A DNA stretch of 64,000 bases from Leptobrachium leishanense (lineage: Eukaryota > Chordata > Amphibia > Anura > Megophryidae): NCBI GenBank assembly GCA_009667805.1, contig CM019066.1, positions 115,372,190 to 115,436,189 of the forward strand. The letters are read 5' to 3'. Below are positions 21,470 through 31,476 of the stretch, piece by piece (the first letter of the stretch is position 1; every line of letters begins with the position of its first letter). The position numbers were made by a program, and so were the translations under genes. The notes below the pieces were generated by a model. That model ran no database searches. It was not told the origin of the DNA and saw only the letters and a list, made by a program, of their open reading frames with translations.

Positions 21470-23420
21470 GGGGTCAAGACCGGGCCATCCCCAGGCACCC
21501 AGGCCCATCCCGGGGACCGGGCCCAGGCCATCCCCAGGCACCAGGGCCCGGGGCCCAGCCCAGGCCCATCCCCGGGGTCCAGACAGGGCCCGGGGACCAG
21601 ACCGGGCCCAGGCCCATCTCCAGGGACCAGACGGGGCCCAGGCCCATCCCGGGGACCAGTCCGGGCCCAGGCCCATCCCAGGGACCAGGCCCATGCCCGG
21701 GGGGACCAGGCCCATCCCCTGGTCCAAGCCCATACCGGGCCCGGGGACCAGACAGGGCCCGGGGACCAGACAGGGCCCAAGCCCATCCCGGGGACCGGGC
21801 CCAGGCCCATCCCGGGGACCGGGCCCAGACCCATCCCGGGGACCGGGCCCAGACCCATCCCCAGGCACCGGGGACCAGACCGGGCCCAGGGCCATCCCCA
21901 GGGACCAGACCGGGCCTAGGCCCATCCCCAGGGACCAGACCGGGCCCAGGCCCATCCCCAGGGACCAGACCAGGCCCAGGCCCATCCCCAGGGACCAGAC
22001 GGGGCCCAGGCCCAGGCCATCCCCAGGGACCAGACCGGGCCCAGGCCCATCCGCAGGGACCAGGCCCATCCCCAGGGACCAGACCAGGCCCAGGCCCATC
22101 CCCAGGGACCAGACCAGGCCCAGGCCCATCCCCAGGGACCAGACGGGGCCAGGCCCAGGCCCATCCCCAGGGACCAGACGGGGCCAGGCCCCATCCCCAG
22201 GGACCAGACGGGGCCCAGGCCCATCCCCAGGGACCAGACCGGGCCCAGGCCCAGGCCCATCCCCAGGGAGCAGACCGGGCCCAGGCCCAGGCCCATCCCC
22301 AGGGACCAGACCGGGCCCAGGCCCAGGCCCATCCCCAGGGACCAGACCGGGCCCAGGCCCATCCCCAGGGACCACACCGGGCCCAGGCCCATCCCCAGGG
22401 ACCACACCGGGCCCAGGCCCATCCCCAGGGCCAGTCCCCAAGGCCCAGACCCCAGGGCCCAGACCCCAGGGCCCAGACCCCAGGGCCCAGTGCCCAAGGC
22501 CCAGACCCCAGGGCCCAATCCCCAAGGCCCAGACCCCAGGGCCCAGTCCCCAAGGCCAGACCCCAGGGCCCCAGACTCCAAGGCCCAGACCCCAGACCCT
22601 ATGGCCCAGACCCAGGGACCAGACCCCAAGGCCCAGACCCTAGGGACCAGACCCAAGGCCCAGACCCTAGGGCCCAGACCCAGACCCTAGGGCCCAGACC
22701 CTAGGGCCCAGACCCCAAGGCCCAGTCCCCAAGGCCAGACCCCAGGGCCAATCCCCAAGGCCCAGACCCCAGGGCCCAGTCCCAGACCCCAGGGCCCAGT
22801 CCCCAAGGCCCAGACCCCAGGGCCCAGTCCCAAGTCCCCAAGGCCCAGACCTCAGTGCCAAGGCGCAGACCCTAGGGCCCAAGGCCCAGACCCTAGGGCC
22901 CAGTCCCCAAGGCCCAGACCCTAGGGCCCAGACCCCAGGGCCCAGACCCCAGACCCAGACCCTAGGGCCCAGACCCCAAGGCCCAGTCCCGAAGGCCCAG
23001 ACCCTAGGGCCAGACCCCCAAGGCCCAGACCCAAGGCCCAGACCCAAGGCCCAGACCCCAAGGCCCAGACCCTAGGCCCAGACCCAGACCCTAGGACCCA
23101 GGCCCAGACCCAGGCCCAGACCCCAGGGCCCAGACCCCAGGCCAGACTCAGGGCCCAGACCCCAGGCCAGACTCAGGGCCCAGGGACCAGACCCCAAGGC
23201 CCAGTCCCTAGGGCCCAGAACCCAGGGCCCAGACCCCAGACCCAAACCCAGGGCCCAGACCCCAGGGCCAAGACCCCAAGGACCAGACCCCAGGCCAGAC
23301 TCAGGGCCTAGACCCCAGGCCAGACCCCAGGGGCCAGACCCGAAGGCCCAGCCCAGACCACAAGGCCCAGAGCACACCCCAAGGACCAAACCAGACTCAG
23401 GGACCAGGCCCAGACCCAAA
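21470..23420. repeat. GC-rich minisatellite (30 bp, then ~14 bp units)
   Basis: 21470-22430 is built on a 30 bp unit containing GGGACCAGACCGGGCCCAGG and CCCATCCCCA. 22430-23420 shifts to 14-15 bp units of GGCCCAGACCCCAA / GGGCCCAGACCCTAG. Long Pro/Gly-rich frames on both strands follow from the lack of stop codons and are not genes. The minus strand is rich in G-runs and could form G-quadruplexes. Confidence 0.95.
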
Positions 23421-23436
23421 GGCCATCATATACATC

Positions 23437-23575
23437 CCATTACTGTGAGATTTATTGCTGTGGATTCTGTGATACGTTCATACACACCGCACATTACTAT
23501 GGAGTTTTATTGCTGTGAATTCTGTGATACGCTCATACACACTACACATTACTGGGAGTTTTATTGCTGTGGTGC
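23437..23575. repeat. 54 bp tandem repeat, ~2.6 copies
   Basis: Units contain TTTATTGCTGTGGATTCTGT and ATACGTTCATACACACCGCA with few differences. It lies near the right end of the non-autonomous hAT. Confidence 0.85.
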
Positions 23576-23701
23576 TATTTTATGTCCTTTTTTTTTTGAA
23601 GGGGGAGAAAAGCTGTTAGAGGTTGATGGAGTGCCGGGGGGGCCCCATCGTGAGCTTTAGTAAGGGGCCCCATCATTTCTGATGGCTGCCCTGGCTGTAA
23701 C

Positions 23702-24403
23702 CCAGGGGAGATGGGCCCCTTTTACTCGCACTTTGCGCAGTGGGGTATGGGTGTTCCAGACTTTCAGGAGCTCGGCTTGAAAGTATTCAATTGCAAAGTC
23801 CAGGTCTGGTATTAGGTTTAGTCTGTACCATGGGAGCTGTTTGAGATCATTTAGGAAGGATTCAAGATTAAATTTCTTGAAAGACCTGGTGATTATTACC
23901 TTTGGTGGACATTTTGTGGCCCTTATTTTGCATACACAGTACACTAGACAGTGATCACTGAAACTGTTAGCGAGAACGCCTGCCTCCTGTATTCGATCAG
24001 GACATGAGGAGAGAATCCAGTCCAGCAAGGTGTGGTTAGGGCTTTTCATATTAATGCGAGTGGGGGAGGAGATTAATTGTGTTAGCTGCAAAGCCTTAAA
24101 CAGTGAGCAGTGTTTATTGTTTTTAGGATTCAGCCAATCAACATTAAAGTCGCCGAGGACCAGCAGTTCGCTTTTTTGGTGTTGAGCGACTAATTTGCTA
24201 AGAATTTGGTTTATGTCAGAAAGGGATTGCACTGGGGAACTTGGTGGGCGGTAGAATCCAGCAACAATAATTGTTTTACTGAATGGGATCTCAATCGTAC
24301 CAGAAAGGAAATCAAATGTGGCCGGGGAGCTCGGATTCTGCAATGGGGTGAACTTTATGGAGTTGTCAACATAGATAACAATTCCCCCTCCTCTCTTAGC
24401 TCT
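23702..24403 (-). pseudogene. LINE copy 2 endonuclease (EEP-type) fragment
   Basis: C-terminal half of an apurinic-like endonuclease that would nick the target. Motifs: RGGGIVIYVDNSIKFTPL near the truncated 5' end, GDFNVDW (the D-x-N metal site), SFSDHCLVYCV (the SDH catalytic site) and LPWVTA, which runs into the RT across the hAT insertion. The N-terminal catalytic Asn/Glu region is missing through 5' truncation. Confidence 0.85.
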
Positions 24404-24789
24404 GTCCTTTCATATACACACGCAGACATTATCACACACACACTGACACCACATATATATATACAAACACAGACACAAAGAGATTCTCCACATACATACT
24501 GACATCTACCAGGCACACACTGACACTCCCTATGGAAGGGGTGGGGAACCTTTTTTTCTGCCAAGATATATAAGATCATTCGAGGGCCATACAAAATGAA
24601 CAACTTAAAATTGAATCAACTATATTTAGGAGGAAATTTAATTAACTCACCCCTAATGTGATGGCTGGAACTGCTTCTCTTTGGTGAGGCGCTCAATGTT
24701 AACTGGTACAGATGATGTTGCTACCCGCAATTTTCCAGGTTTGCACCCCTCCTAATTAAATTCAATTCACCCCCCTCCTCATATAAATT

Positions 24790-25030
24790 CTATCCACACA
24801 CCCCATTCAATTTCACCCCCTTCCCATTTAATTGATTTCACCCTCCCTATTTTAATTGATTTCACCCTCCCCTTGCAATTTCTCCCACCTCTCCATTTAA
24901 TTCATTTCACCCTTCCCTATTTAATTAATGTCACCTTCCCCATTTAATTAGTTTCACCCTCTCCCTTTAAACTCACCTCTCCCCATTTAATTAATTTCAC
25001 CCTCCCCCTTTAATTAATTTCACCCCCACG
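24790..25030. repeat. ~28 bp minisatellite inside the Charlie-like hAT
   Basis: About eight diverged units of CCCATTTAATTAATTTCACC plus CTCC. Many indels between units. Confidence 0.85.
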
Positions 25031-25065
25031 CGGCCTTTTCACCTGACCCTGGCGTGCATCGAGTA

Positions 25066-25238
25066 GTAGAATGAGGGGGTGGGGATTATCCCCGCTTCCC
25101 TCACTAGTTGAAGCTCTCCGGATCTTCGTTCACGCTGGTCCTGGAAGATGAGGACACAGGGCGAAGGAAGATCCGACGCACAGCAGTGAGTGAAGAAAGC
25201 GAGCATAATTCCCACCCCCTCATTCTACTACTCGCCGC
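25066..25238. repeat. Foldback inside the Charlie-like hAT
   Basis: GAGTAGTAGAATGAGGGGGT (about 25070) pairs with its inverse CCCCCTCATTCTACTACTC (about 25215). Inner words GGATCTTCGTTCAC and GCGAAGGAAGATCC also pair. Stem length is roughly 60-70 bp with interruptions. Confidence 0.8.
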
Positions 25239-25367
25239 ATGCTGAGGTCTGGTGAAAGCACCACGGGAGAGGGAATTTGCACCCCCCTGCTATGGTACTC
25301 TAAGGGCCGGACCAAGTGATTCCACAGGCCTTATACAGGTGGGATGTTCCCCGCCCCTGCGCTATGA

Positions 25368-25962
25368 ACCTTGACAGCCCCACCAACGTGTGTGCTTTGC
25401 TTACTGTGGTGGTGGGAGGACTGGCATATTATGCAGGAGCATTTGGGCAGCTGCTCTACCTCTGTCTCACACTGATTGCAACGGGTGCACTGAGTGATGT
25501 GTGTGGGGAGGGTGGTACCCTGTGGGAGTGGTTCATAGTGCAGCAGCAGCTTGAATCATATTGGGTGAAATGGCAAAGAAGACCCATGCTTCCTTCCTCT
25601 GATAGAAATACTTGAGACGATTCCTGGTGGCTGGGGCAAGTGCACCCTCATTATGCCAGTCCCCAGTAGTGACACTTTGAGGATGCATGTGCCTGTGCAC
25701 CCCCTGAATCCGCAAATACTTGGCATAATGATAGTGAATAATGCAATCTGTTTCGTTTGGGCATCAGTGGCACCATGTTACTCTGTCATTACTATATGTT
25801 CTTGTATAGTTGTGGGTATAAACTATAAAATATAATTATACAATGTAAAAAAAGTATGAGTTCGTAAATCCATGAAATGAGGTTCCAATCTGAGTTAAAA
25901 GTTAAATAATTAATCATACGTCCTTCTTTCAATTATGATTTAAAGGGTTCTTTACATCAGGT
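25368..25962. other. No recognisable feature
   Basis: Unique-looking sequence between two hAT elements; a short open frame (25316-25615 +) has no domain or codon signal I can identify. Confidence 0.4.
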
Positions 25963-26582
25963 CAGGGCTTCCCACCCAAACCTGTCCTCAAGTACCCCTA
26001 ACTAGGGATGAGCCGAACACCCCCGTGTTTGGTTCAACTTCGAACTCGAACAATTTTAGATGTTCGAGTTCGAACACGAACATTATCTGAACTCAATGTA
26101 AGTCAATGGGACCCGAACGTTCGATTTTTAGAGTGCCCTCCAAGATGGCATATATGCTAGAAATTTGCCATAAAAGTTGTATGGGGGTCCGGGTAGTGCC
26201 CTGGCGGACAGGAAACAAGGACAAAAAGTTTTTAAAAAAAACGTTTTTAAAAGGAACAGTGAGTTTTCCATGAAATAAGGGTTAAAAATTAAAATGAAAA
26301 ATTCCTTCAAATCTCGTGCCTAGGAGGTCCCCATAACCTACCCGTGAAGTTGCGGATTTGTAGGATGTATAGAAACATTTATAAACAAAAAAATGACATT
26401 TCAAATGACTAAATGGTAAATGGTTTTCCTTTAATCTACTCATAAACAACTGCTTGGGGCGGCAGCCTGTATGAAAAGAGGAGACATTTTAGGACACGCA
26501 GAACAAGTTTAGTGATTTTTTGTGGCTAAATTATGGTGAAACGTATGCAGGCTTTGGATGAAAGTAACAATAGGTGCTTTAA

Positions 26583-26943
26583 AATTGGGCCTTTAGTGTC
26601 GGCAACAGTGCCGTCACACCGTAACCCCTCTGTGGTATTGTGGAAGAGTGCAGGGTTGTACCCTGCGGTCAAATATTAAAATGATATTAATCTGGTACAC
26701 GCGTCAGTGTCAGTGCAGCCAAATATTTTGCCTTTGGTGGCAGCGAGTGCCTTCACACCGTAAGCCCTCTGTGGTATTGTGGAAGAATGCAGTGGTGGAC
26801 CCTGCGGTCCAATATTAAAATGATATGAATCTGGTACAGGCGTCAGTGGCAGTGCACCCAAATATTGTGCCTTTGGTGGCAGCAAGTGCCTTCACACCAT
26901 AACCCCTTTGTGGTATTGTGGAAGAGTGCAGTGGTGGAGGTTT
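26583..26943. repeat. ~143 bp subterminal tandem repeat of the hAT, ~2.4 copies
   Basis: Each unit contains CCTTTGGTGGCAGC, CCCTCTGTGGTATTGTGGAA and AAATATTAAAATGATAT-like words. Subterminal repeats in hATs often bind transposase; that role is inferred. Confidence 0.9.
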
Positions 26944-26968
26944 TGAGAATGCAGAAGAGATCCCCGAT

Positions 26969-27400
26969 CTATTCAGTTACGTCAGCATCAGGGGATTGAT
27001 AGCTGCTGATCCAGGACTGATTCATTTTTATAAATGTCAGCCAGTCTACAGAGTCGGTGGACAGACACACTCTTTTGTCTGTGACAAAACCTCCAGCGGC
27101 ACTGAACGTCCTTTCAGAAAGCACGCTGGATGAAGGGCAACCTAGTAGCTGCATAGCATATTGGCTAAGTTCTGGCCAGTGATCCAAACTCAACACCCAG
27201 TAAGCCAGTGGATCATCTGCTGTAAAGGTATCCAGGTCTGCCCTTGCCCCTAGATAGTCCTGCACCATATGGTGAAGACGCTGGCAATGGGTGCCTACAT
27301 TTGACGTCCCTGGGTGTCGTGGACTAAAAAAAATTGGAAAAGGCATCAGTGAAGCGGCTCTTCCTCTGATAAACAGCAGCCTCAGAAGCACCTGTGTCAT
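26969..27400 (-). pseudogene. hAT transposase C-terminus (dimerisation domain)
   Basis: Reads DPLAYWVLSLDHWPELSQYA, then LLGCPSSSVLSERTFSAAGG. This is the hAT C-terminal dimerisation domain; the Glu of SERTFS is the third catalytic residue of the hAT DDE triad. In a different frame from the upstream segment (27324-27737), with which it overlaps; a frameshift lies near 27330-27360. Confidence 0.9.
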
Positions 27401-27737
27401 CAGTTGGTAACCTACCAGTGTCTGGAAAGGTGTTACACAAGTGTCGCTTTAGAGCGTCCTCAAGTTGTTTCATCCTGTGTTCCCTCTGTGCGGGTAGGAT
27501 GAGCTCTGCAACTTTACCCTTGTATCGTGGATCAAGAAGGGTTGCCAACCAGTAATGATTCCTCTCCTTGATAGCACGAATCCTGGGGTCCTTTAGCAGG
27601 CTTTGCAGAATAAGGGAGTCCATGCAGCGTAGGTTGGAGGTGGCATTCGTTTTCGAGTCTTTCTGGTCAATGAGGATGACCCCATCGTGCACTTCCTCCT
27701 CCCAGCCACGTACTAGTCCTTGGGTTTCTGGGCACAC
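27324..27737 (-). pseudogene. hAT transposase middle segment (pre-dimerisation)
   Basis: Contains HYWLATLLDPRYKGKVAELI, the LDPRYK block conserved in BED-type hATs, followed by an acidic/Gln-rich helix and SRFTDAF. Out of frame with its neighbours on both sides. Confidence 0.85.
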
Positions 27738-28186
27738 AAAACCCTCCCTTGAGGAATCCCCACCTTCAATGCCCCACTACTTAAATATTCCTCCTCCTCC
27801 TCATCCTCCTCCTGTCTGATCTGAGGACCCGCAGGAATGTTGTCTGTGTAAAGACTGGGGCTTTGAGAGCTAGGGAAGGCCTCCTCTTCCTCCCGCTGCT
27901 CTGCCTCTCGTGCCACATCTATAATTCCCCGCAGAGTGCGCTCCAGCAGGAACACTAAAGGAAATGTGTTACTGATGCATGCACTGTCCTTGCTCACCAT
28001 CCTCGTTGCCTCATCAAATGGTGACAGTACAGTGCATGCATCCTTGATCATCAGCCACTGCGGGGGGGAACCAAGTTGACCTGAACCTGTCCTTGTGCCA
28101 TACTCACACAGGTACTCATTGGTGGCCCTCTGCTGCTTGTGCAGACGCTGCAGCATTGCCAATGTCGAGTTCCACCTGGTGGGCAT
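27713..28186 (-). pseudogene. hAT transposase segment with DMPTRWNST box
   Basis: Begins at the CDMPTRWNSTLAML block typical of hAT transposases after the alpha-helical insertion domain starts. Then LSPFDEATRMVS and a Glu-rich low-complexity loop (EEDEEEEEYL). One-base frameshift relative to the upstream piece 28188-28379. Confidence 0.88.
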
Positions 28187-28187
28187 G

Positions 28188-28379
28188 TCACAGATCAGGC
28201 GTTTGTGGGAAGGTGGAATTCTCTTTGATTTTCTGCCAGGCGAACACTTGCTGGGATGACCGTCTGAAGTGGCTGTAGACTTTTCTGGTCTGGCTGAGAA
28301 GCTCTTCCAGCCCTGGGTACCTGGTTAGGAAACGCTGTACCAGCAGATTTAGGACGTGTGCTAGGCATGATACATGCAT
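28188..28379 (-). pseudogene. hAT transposase segment with CLAHVLNL box
   Basis: Encodes MHVSCLAHVLNLLVQRFL, the conserved C-x-AH-x-LNL box that follows the second catalytic Asp. It abuts the Penelope-like insertion at 28380; the continuation is at 30379. The frame is continuous across the empty site if one copy of the 12 bp duplication is removed. Confidence 0.9.
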
Positions 28380-28662
28380 CTAGTAGAGAAAAGGTACGAG
28401 TGCACTCATGGATATGAAAAAACAAATAAGTAAATACTTATCTTAAGATTGCTGTTTGTTCCGGGGTCAATGTGGATGACTTTCAAGTATTATTCTCCTT
28501 TGTATGTTTTCTCCTGGAGAGTAGTGCAAATCTACTGAGGGTTCCAAGGGATAAACGTTTAAAAATCGATAATTCGGGGTTATTTGGCAAAAAATTGGGC
28601 CAAAGTGCAATGATCTGGGTAATCAAAACATTTATTAAAATAATAAAAACAATTAATCATTG

Positions 28663-28702
28663 TAATCCAACGCGTTTCGTCATGTGACTTTTTCAAGGAT
28701 TA
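28663..28702 (-). ncRNA. Hammerhead-ribozyme-like motif of the Penelope-like element
   Basis: Minus strand: stem I 5' TAATCC (28702-28697), core TTGAAAA plus extra A, stem II GTC-ACAT-GAC, GAAA, self-complementary ACGCGT, cleavage-position T at 28669, stem I 3' GGATTA (28668-28663), a perfect 6 bp match. Same plan as 10906-10948, but the CUGANGA box has C-to-T and G-to-A changes expected to kill catalysis. Its place downstream of the GIY-YIG ORF fits the terminal repeats of Penelope-like elements, where hammerheads are known. Confidence 0.65.
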
Positions 28703-28817
28703 TAAAAATTTCCCCTTGACCAATGCATATATATATATATGTAGTGTATCCCCTTAATTGATAATGTCCTCCCCTTCCGGTGGCGTCCTCCACGTGTTCC
28801 GGTATAGTTCTCTTGAG

Positions 28818-29430
28818 CAGTGTTTCTCAAGTAGTGGGTCGCGACCCAAAAGTGGCTCGCGACCAGGGGCTGACTGGGTCGCGGGGCAAGTGCCCCCAGA
28901 AAGATGGGTGAGGGAAAAGGAGATTGAAGGGAGGAGAGAAAAGGAGCATGGAAGAGGAGAGAAAAGGAGCATGGAAGAGGAGAGAGAGTGGAGAGAAAAG
29001 TACAAGCTGGGTTCTCTGATCCCAGGTTGCGCCGGCTGCTTCATCATGATTGGAACAGATTGAACATGACCTAAGAGTTGCTTTGTCTACCATCACCCCA
29101 GACTGTGAGACACTTAAGAGGAAGAAGCATCCTCAGTTTTCCCATAAGTTAGTATTAATTTCATATGTTTCAATTATAGTTTATTTTATTGGGTTTTTGC
29201 CTCAGCAGCACTTTCATTTTCACTAGTGCTGTGATTACTGCACTATCCATTTTGAAAAGAATTCATGTCTCTTTACAAAATTGTTTAAAAAGTGCATACA
29301 TTGTAGAATATTGCACACGTTGTTTTGTGGAATAAATTCTAATGTTTCAGAAATTCAATTATTTTTGGGTCGCGACTCAATGACAAAGGACAAATGTGGG
29401 TCCTGAGGGGCCACAGGTTGAGAACCACTG
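28818..29430. mobile_element. hAT MITE in the Penelope-like element, 613 bp
   Basis: Termini CAGTGTTTCTCAAGTAGTGG and GGTTGAGAACCACTG are inverted, followed inward by GGGTCGCGACCC-type words on both sides. The TSD is CTCTTGAG (28810-28817) and CTCTAGAG (29431-29438), 7 of 8 matching. Non-coding; an AGAGAAAAGGAGCATGGAAG repeat lies at 28930-28985. The CAGTGGTTCTCAACC terminus is typical of ZBED/Charlie-type hATs. Confidence 0.9.
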
Positions 29431-29792
29431 CTCTAGAGTGTCCTTCATTCATACTCTTCTACTTCCAGTTCCGCAATATTCCCACACCTCACTTCCGGTA
29501 TTATTGCACAAGGTTCCGGTTTCCATTTACTCATTTCCTTCTCCACTATCGTGCGTTCCAGGCGTCCTCTTTGATGATTCCCATTGGTCTTTGATCACTT
29601 TCATTTTCGTTTCATCCCACAATAATTTCTAGCCCTAGTAGATTTCGTTGTGTATGGATAATGGACCATCTTTTTCGTTCTTCTAATACTTGCTACGACT
29701 TCTTTCTTCTCTATCATCAATTCCTTAAAAGGAAAAAGAAAATGCAAATATATAGAATAGCTCGCTGTATATCCATGCCCCAATAACTATCA

Positions 29793-30240
29793 TTACAGAC
29801 AATTGGCTATATCTATATCAATATTAAGGCCCTTGCCTTTTAAAGATCCAAGTTCTATTATCCATTTAGTTTCTCTTAGAGCAATATTCTTGAGGCTATT
29901 TCCTCCTCTCCAATTAGGAATAACCAAATCAATACCTATATTTAGGAACCCCTTCCAATTAAAATCTGGGCACTGGTTACAATGTACTGGAACTGAGTGA
30001 TCAGTGCGTTTCTTCAGAATATTATTCCTATGTTCCAACAATCTAACTTTCAGAGGTCTAATAGTTTGTCCTACGTATTGTGCTCCGCATGGACACTGGA
30101 GAAGGTAAATAACATTGCGACTAGTGCAATTAATAAAATGCGAAATTTTATGTATTTTCAAAATTTAAATCAGATTTGAATTCAATAGTTTTTTTAGGTT
30201 GTAAATTACAGGTTATACAATGTCCACACTTGTGGAACCC
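29793..30240 (-). pseudogene. Penelope-like GIY-YIG endonuclease
   Basis: Upstream piece CGHCITCNLQPKKTIEF (30240-30185) is the CxxC zinc region that precedes the nuclease. After a frame change, NVIYLLQCPCGAQYVGQTIR gives the GIY-YIG core (here IYL…YVG), with the conserved Arg in RLLEHR and a downstream Asn/Glu region (ALRETKWIIEL). It would nick the target for retrotransposition. The RT domain expected upstream is absent. The frame from 30161 to 29793 is open to its own stop. Confidence 0.88.
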
Positions 30241-30392
30241 AGTTGGCTTTTCACCTAGAAAAGTTAATTTATTTTCTTTTAATTATTTCAATATACTTGG
30301 GGCCAGTGTATTTTTCAAATTATTTGCTTTTCTGAAGATCACTTTTGGTTTAGTGCACTAGCATAGTTGTAGTAAAATGGTACATACATCAA

Positions 30393-30758
30393 CTTACGCA
30401 GGCATAGGGCGGAGAGAAGGTTGCTGCCATTATCACAGATGACCATTCCCAGCTGATGCTGGCGTGGTGTTAACCATCTCTGAGCCTGCCCCTGCAGAGC
30501 TGACAGAATTTCTGGCCCGGTGTGGCTCCTGTCCCCTAAACAAACCAGCTCAAGCACAGTATGGCATCTTTTTGCTTGAGCCATTGCGTAGCCCCTTCCA
30601 TGCGTCGGTTTAACTGCCACTTCGCCAGAGACATTGGAGGAGAAGGAGGAAGAGGAAGAGGTGGTGGAGCAGACAGGCCTCATAAGCAGCTTTCTGGAGG
30701 CGTGGTGGATGAACAAGCTCCAGCACAGAGCCCTGTCCTGGATCCCTCCCAGCTGCAA
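30393..30758 (-). pseudogene. hAT transposase segment with second catalytic Asp
   Basis: Contains GRGYAMAQAKRCHTVLELVC, the helical SHTGPEILSAL stretch and LGMVICDNGSNLLSAL. The Asp of CDNGSN is the second catalytic residue of hAT transposases. It is one frame off from the upstream BED-containing piece because of length change in a Ser/Leu-coding repeat (about 30610-30660). The 3' end meets the Penelope-like insertion at 30379. Confidence 0.9.
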
Positions 30759-31476
30759 GCAGAGTTACCCAGTGTGCCGTGAAGGAAATGTAACGGCCCT
30801 GTCCATGCTTGCTGGACCACGTGTCTAAAGTAATGTGCACCTTGCTGCTGACTGCCTTTCCCAATGACTCCATAACATTGTGTTCCACGTGCTGGTATAG
30901 TGCTGGAATGGCCTTCCATGAAAAGAAATGGCATTTTGGAACCTGCCACTGTGGTACAGCACATTCAGCAAATTCACGGAAAGAAGCAGAGTCCACCAGC
31001 TGGAAAGGCAGCAGCTGTAATGCGAGTAATTTTGCTAAGCTGGCATTTAGACGCTGTGCTTGAGGATGGTTGGGACTATATTTTTTCTTACGCTGCAGCA
31101 GCTGGGGCAACATAATCTGACTGCGTATATTTTCAGCTGATGGGATGCTGTCACATTCTGAGGAAGGACCTGGTACACCCATTACTGTAGCATCATCCCT
31201 GTCAGTGGAGGTTTTAGGCAATGACATGGCAGGACATATAGTGGGGGTAGAGACAGATGAGGATGAGGACCTATGCAAAGTGTTGTGCCAACGGGATGCG
31301 TGGCAGGTGGTCATATGTCTTATCAAGCACGTGGTGCCCAAGTGTCTGATGTTTTTCCCACACTTGATCCTCTTCAGACATAGCTTACAAATAGCAACGC
31401 TGCAGTCTGCTGCACATTTTGTGAAGAACTCCCAGACAGCAGAGTTCCTGCACGTGTGCTTTGAGACAACAGCGCT
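30610..31476 (-). pseudogene. hAT transposase N-terminal half with BED zinc finger
   Basis: Starts just after an in-frame TAG (31477-31479). The BED finger (about 31300-31437) reads VWEFFTKCAADCSVAICKLC then IKCGKNIRHLGTTCLIRHM, giving the Cx2C…Hx4H pattern that binds DNA. Further on, HITLDTWSSKHGQGRYISF carries the first catalytic Asp. The frame ends in LLLLQCLWRSGS by slippage in a repeat. All three DDE residues of this transposase survive, in different frames. Confidence 0.9.

Larger units (their letters stand above)
21017..23693. mobile_element. Non-autonomous hAT with giant internal minisatellite
   Basis: 2677 bp. Termini CAGGGCCGCCATCAG and CTGATGGCTGCCCTG are inverted. The 8 bp TSD GCTGTAAC is perfect (21009-21016 and 23694-23701). 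It encodes no transposase. It contains a GC-rich subterminal part, a GAAGAAAGAAGCGG purine tract (21336-21430), a 2 kb minisatellite and a 54 bp tandem repeat. It sits inside LINE copy 2. Confidence 0.95.
18831..24411 (-). mobile_element. LINE copy 2 (Rex1/CR1-like) with endonuclease, split by hAT
   Basis: Longest copy of this LINE family: about 2.9 kb after removing the hAT insertion 21017-23693. On the minus strand it holds part of an apurinic-type endonuclease (23702-24403), the RT (19760-21008) and the C-terminal region (19085-19603), then the 3' UTR and A/T tail at 18831. It is 5'-truncated inside the endonuclease. Removing the hAT and one TSD copy restores a continuous frame across the junction (…LPWVTADLTHM…), showing the hAT is younger. 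Confidence 0.9.
24536..25359. mobile_element. Charlie-like hAT, non-autonomous, 824 bp
   Basis: The left end AAGGGGTGGGGAACCTTT and right end GATGTTCCCCGCCCCTG are inverted. The near-terminal words GATCATTCGAGGGCCATAC and AAGGGCCGGACCAA are typical of Charlie/MER5-type hATs. Flanking 8 bp CCCTATGG (24528-24535) and CGCTATGA (25360-25367) match at 6 of 8. No transposase codons. Confidence 0.75.
28381..30378 (-). mobile_element. Penelope-like retroelement (truncated) in the hAT gene
   Basis: About 2.0 kb, itself split by a 613 bp hAT MITE. Flanked by a 12 bp duplication with two differences: GATACATGCATC (28369-28380) and GGTACATACATC (30379-30390). On the minus strand it carries a CxxC zinc motif plus a GIY-YIG domain (29793-30240) and, about 1.1 kb downstream (0.5 kb without the MITE), a hammerhead-like motif. 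The RT domain is missing, so it is 5'-truncated. AGTGCACT occurs near both ends (28407, 30354). Confidence 0.85.

Noticed and set aside
21247..23419. Long Pro/Gly-rich open frames on both strands (up to 413 codons)
   Set aside because: Products of the GC-rich minisatellite inside the hAT; low complexity, overlapping on all frames.
25316..25615. 99-codon open frame with hydrophobic stretch
   Set aside because: Starts inside the Charlie-like hAT end, no splice signals or known domain.
28382..30400. Spliced intron in the hAT transposase (GTAAGT … TACTAG boundaries)
   Set aside because: A GTAAGT and a CTACTAG flank the region, but splicing there gives the wrong frame, whereas removing the insertion with one 12 bp duplication restores the CDNGSN…CLAHVLNL frame.
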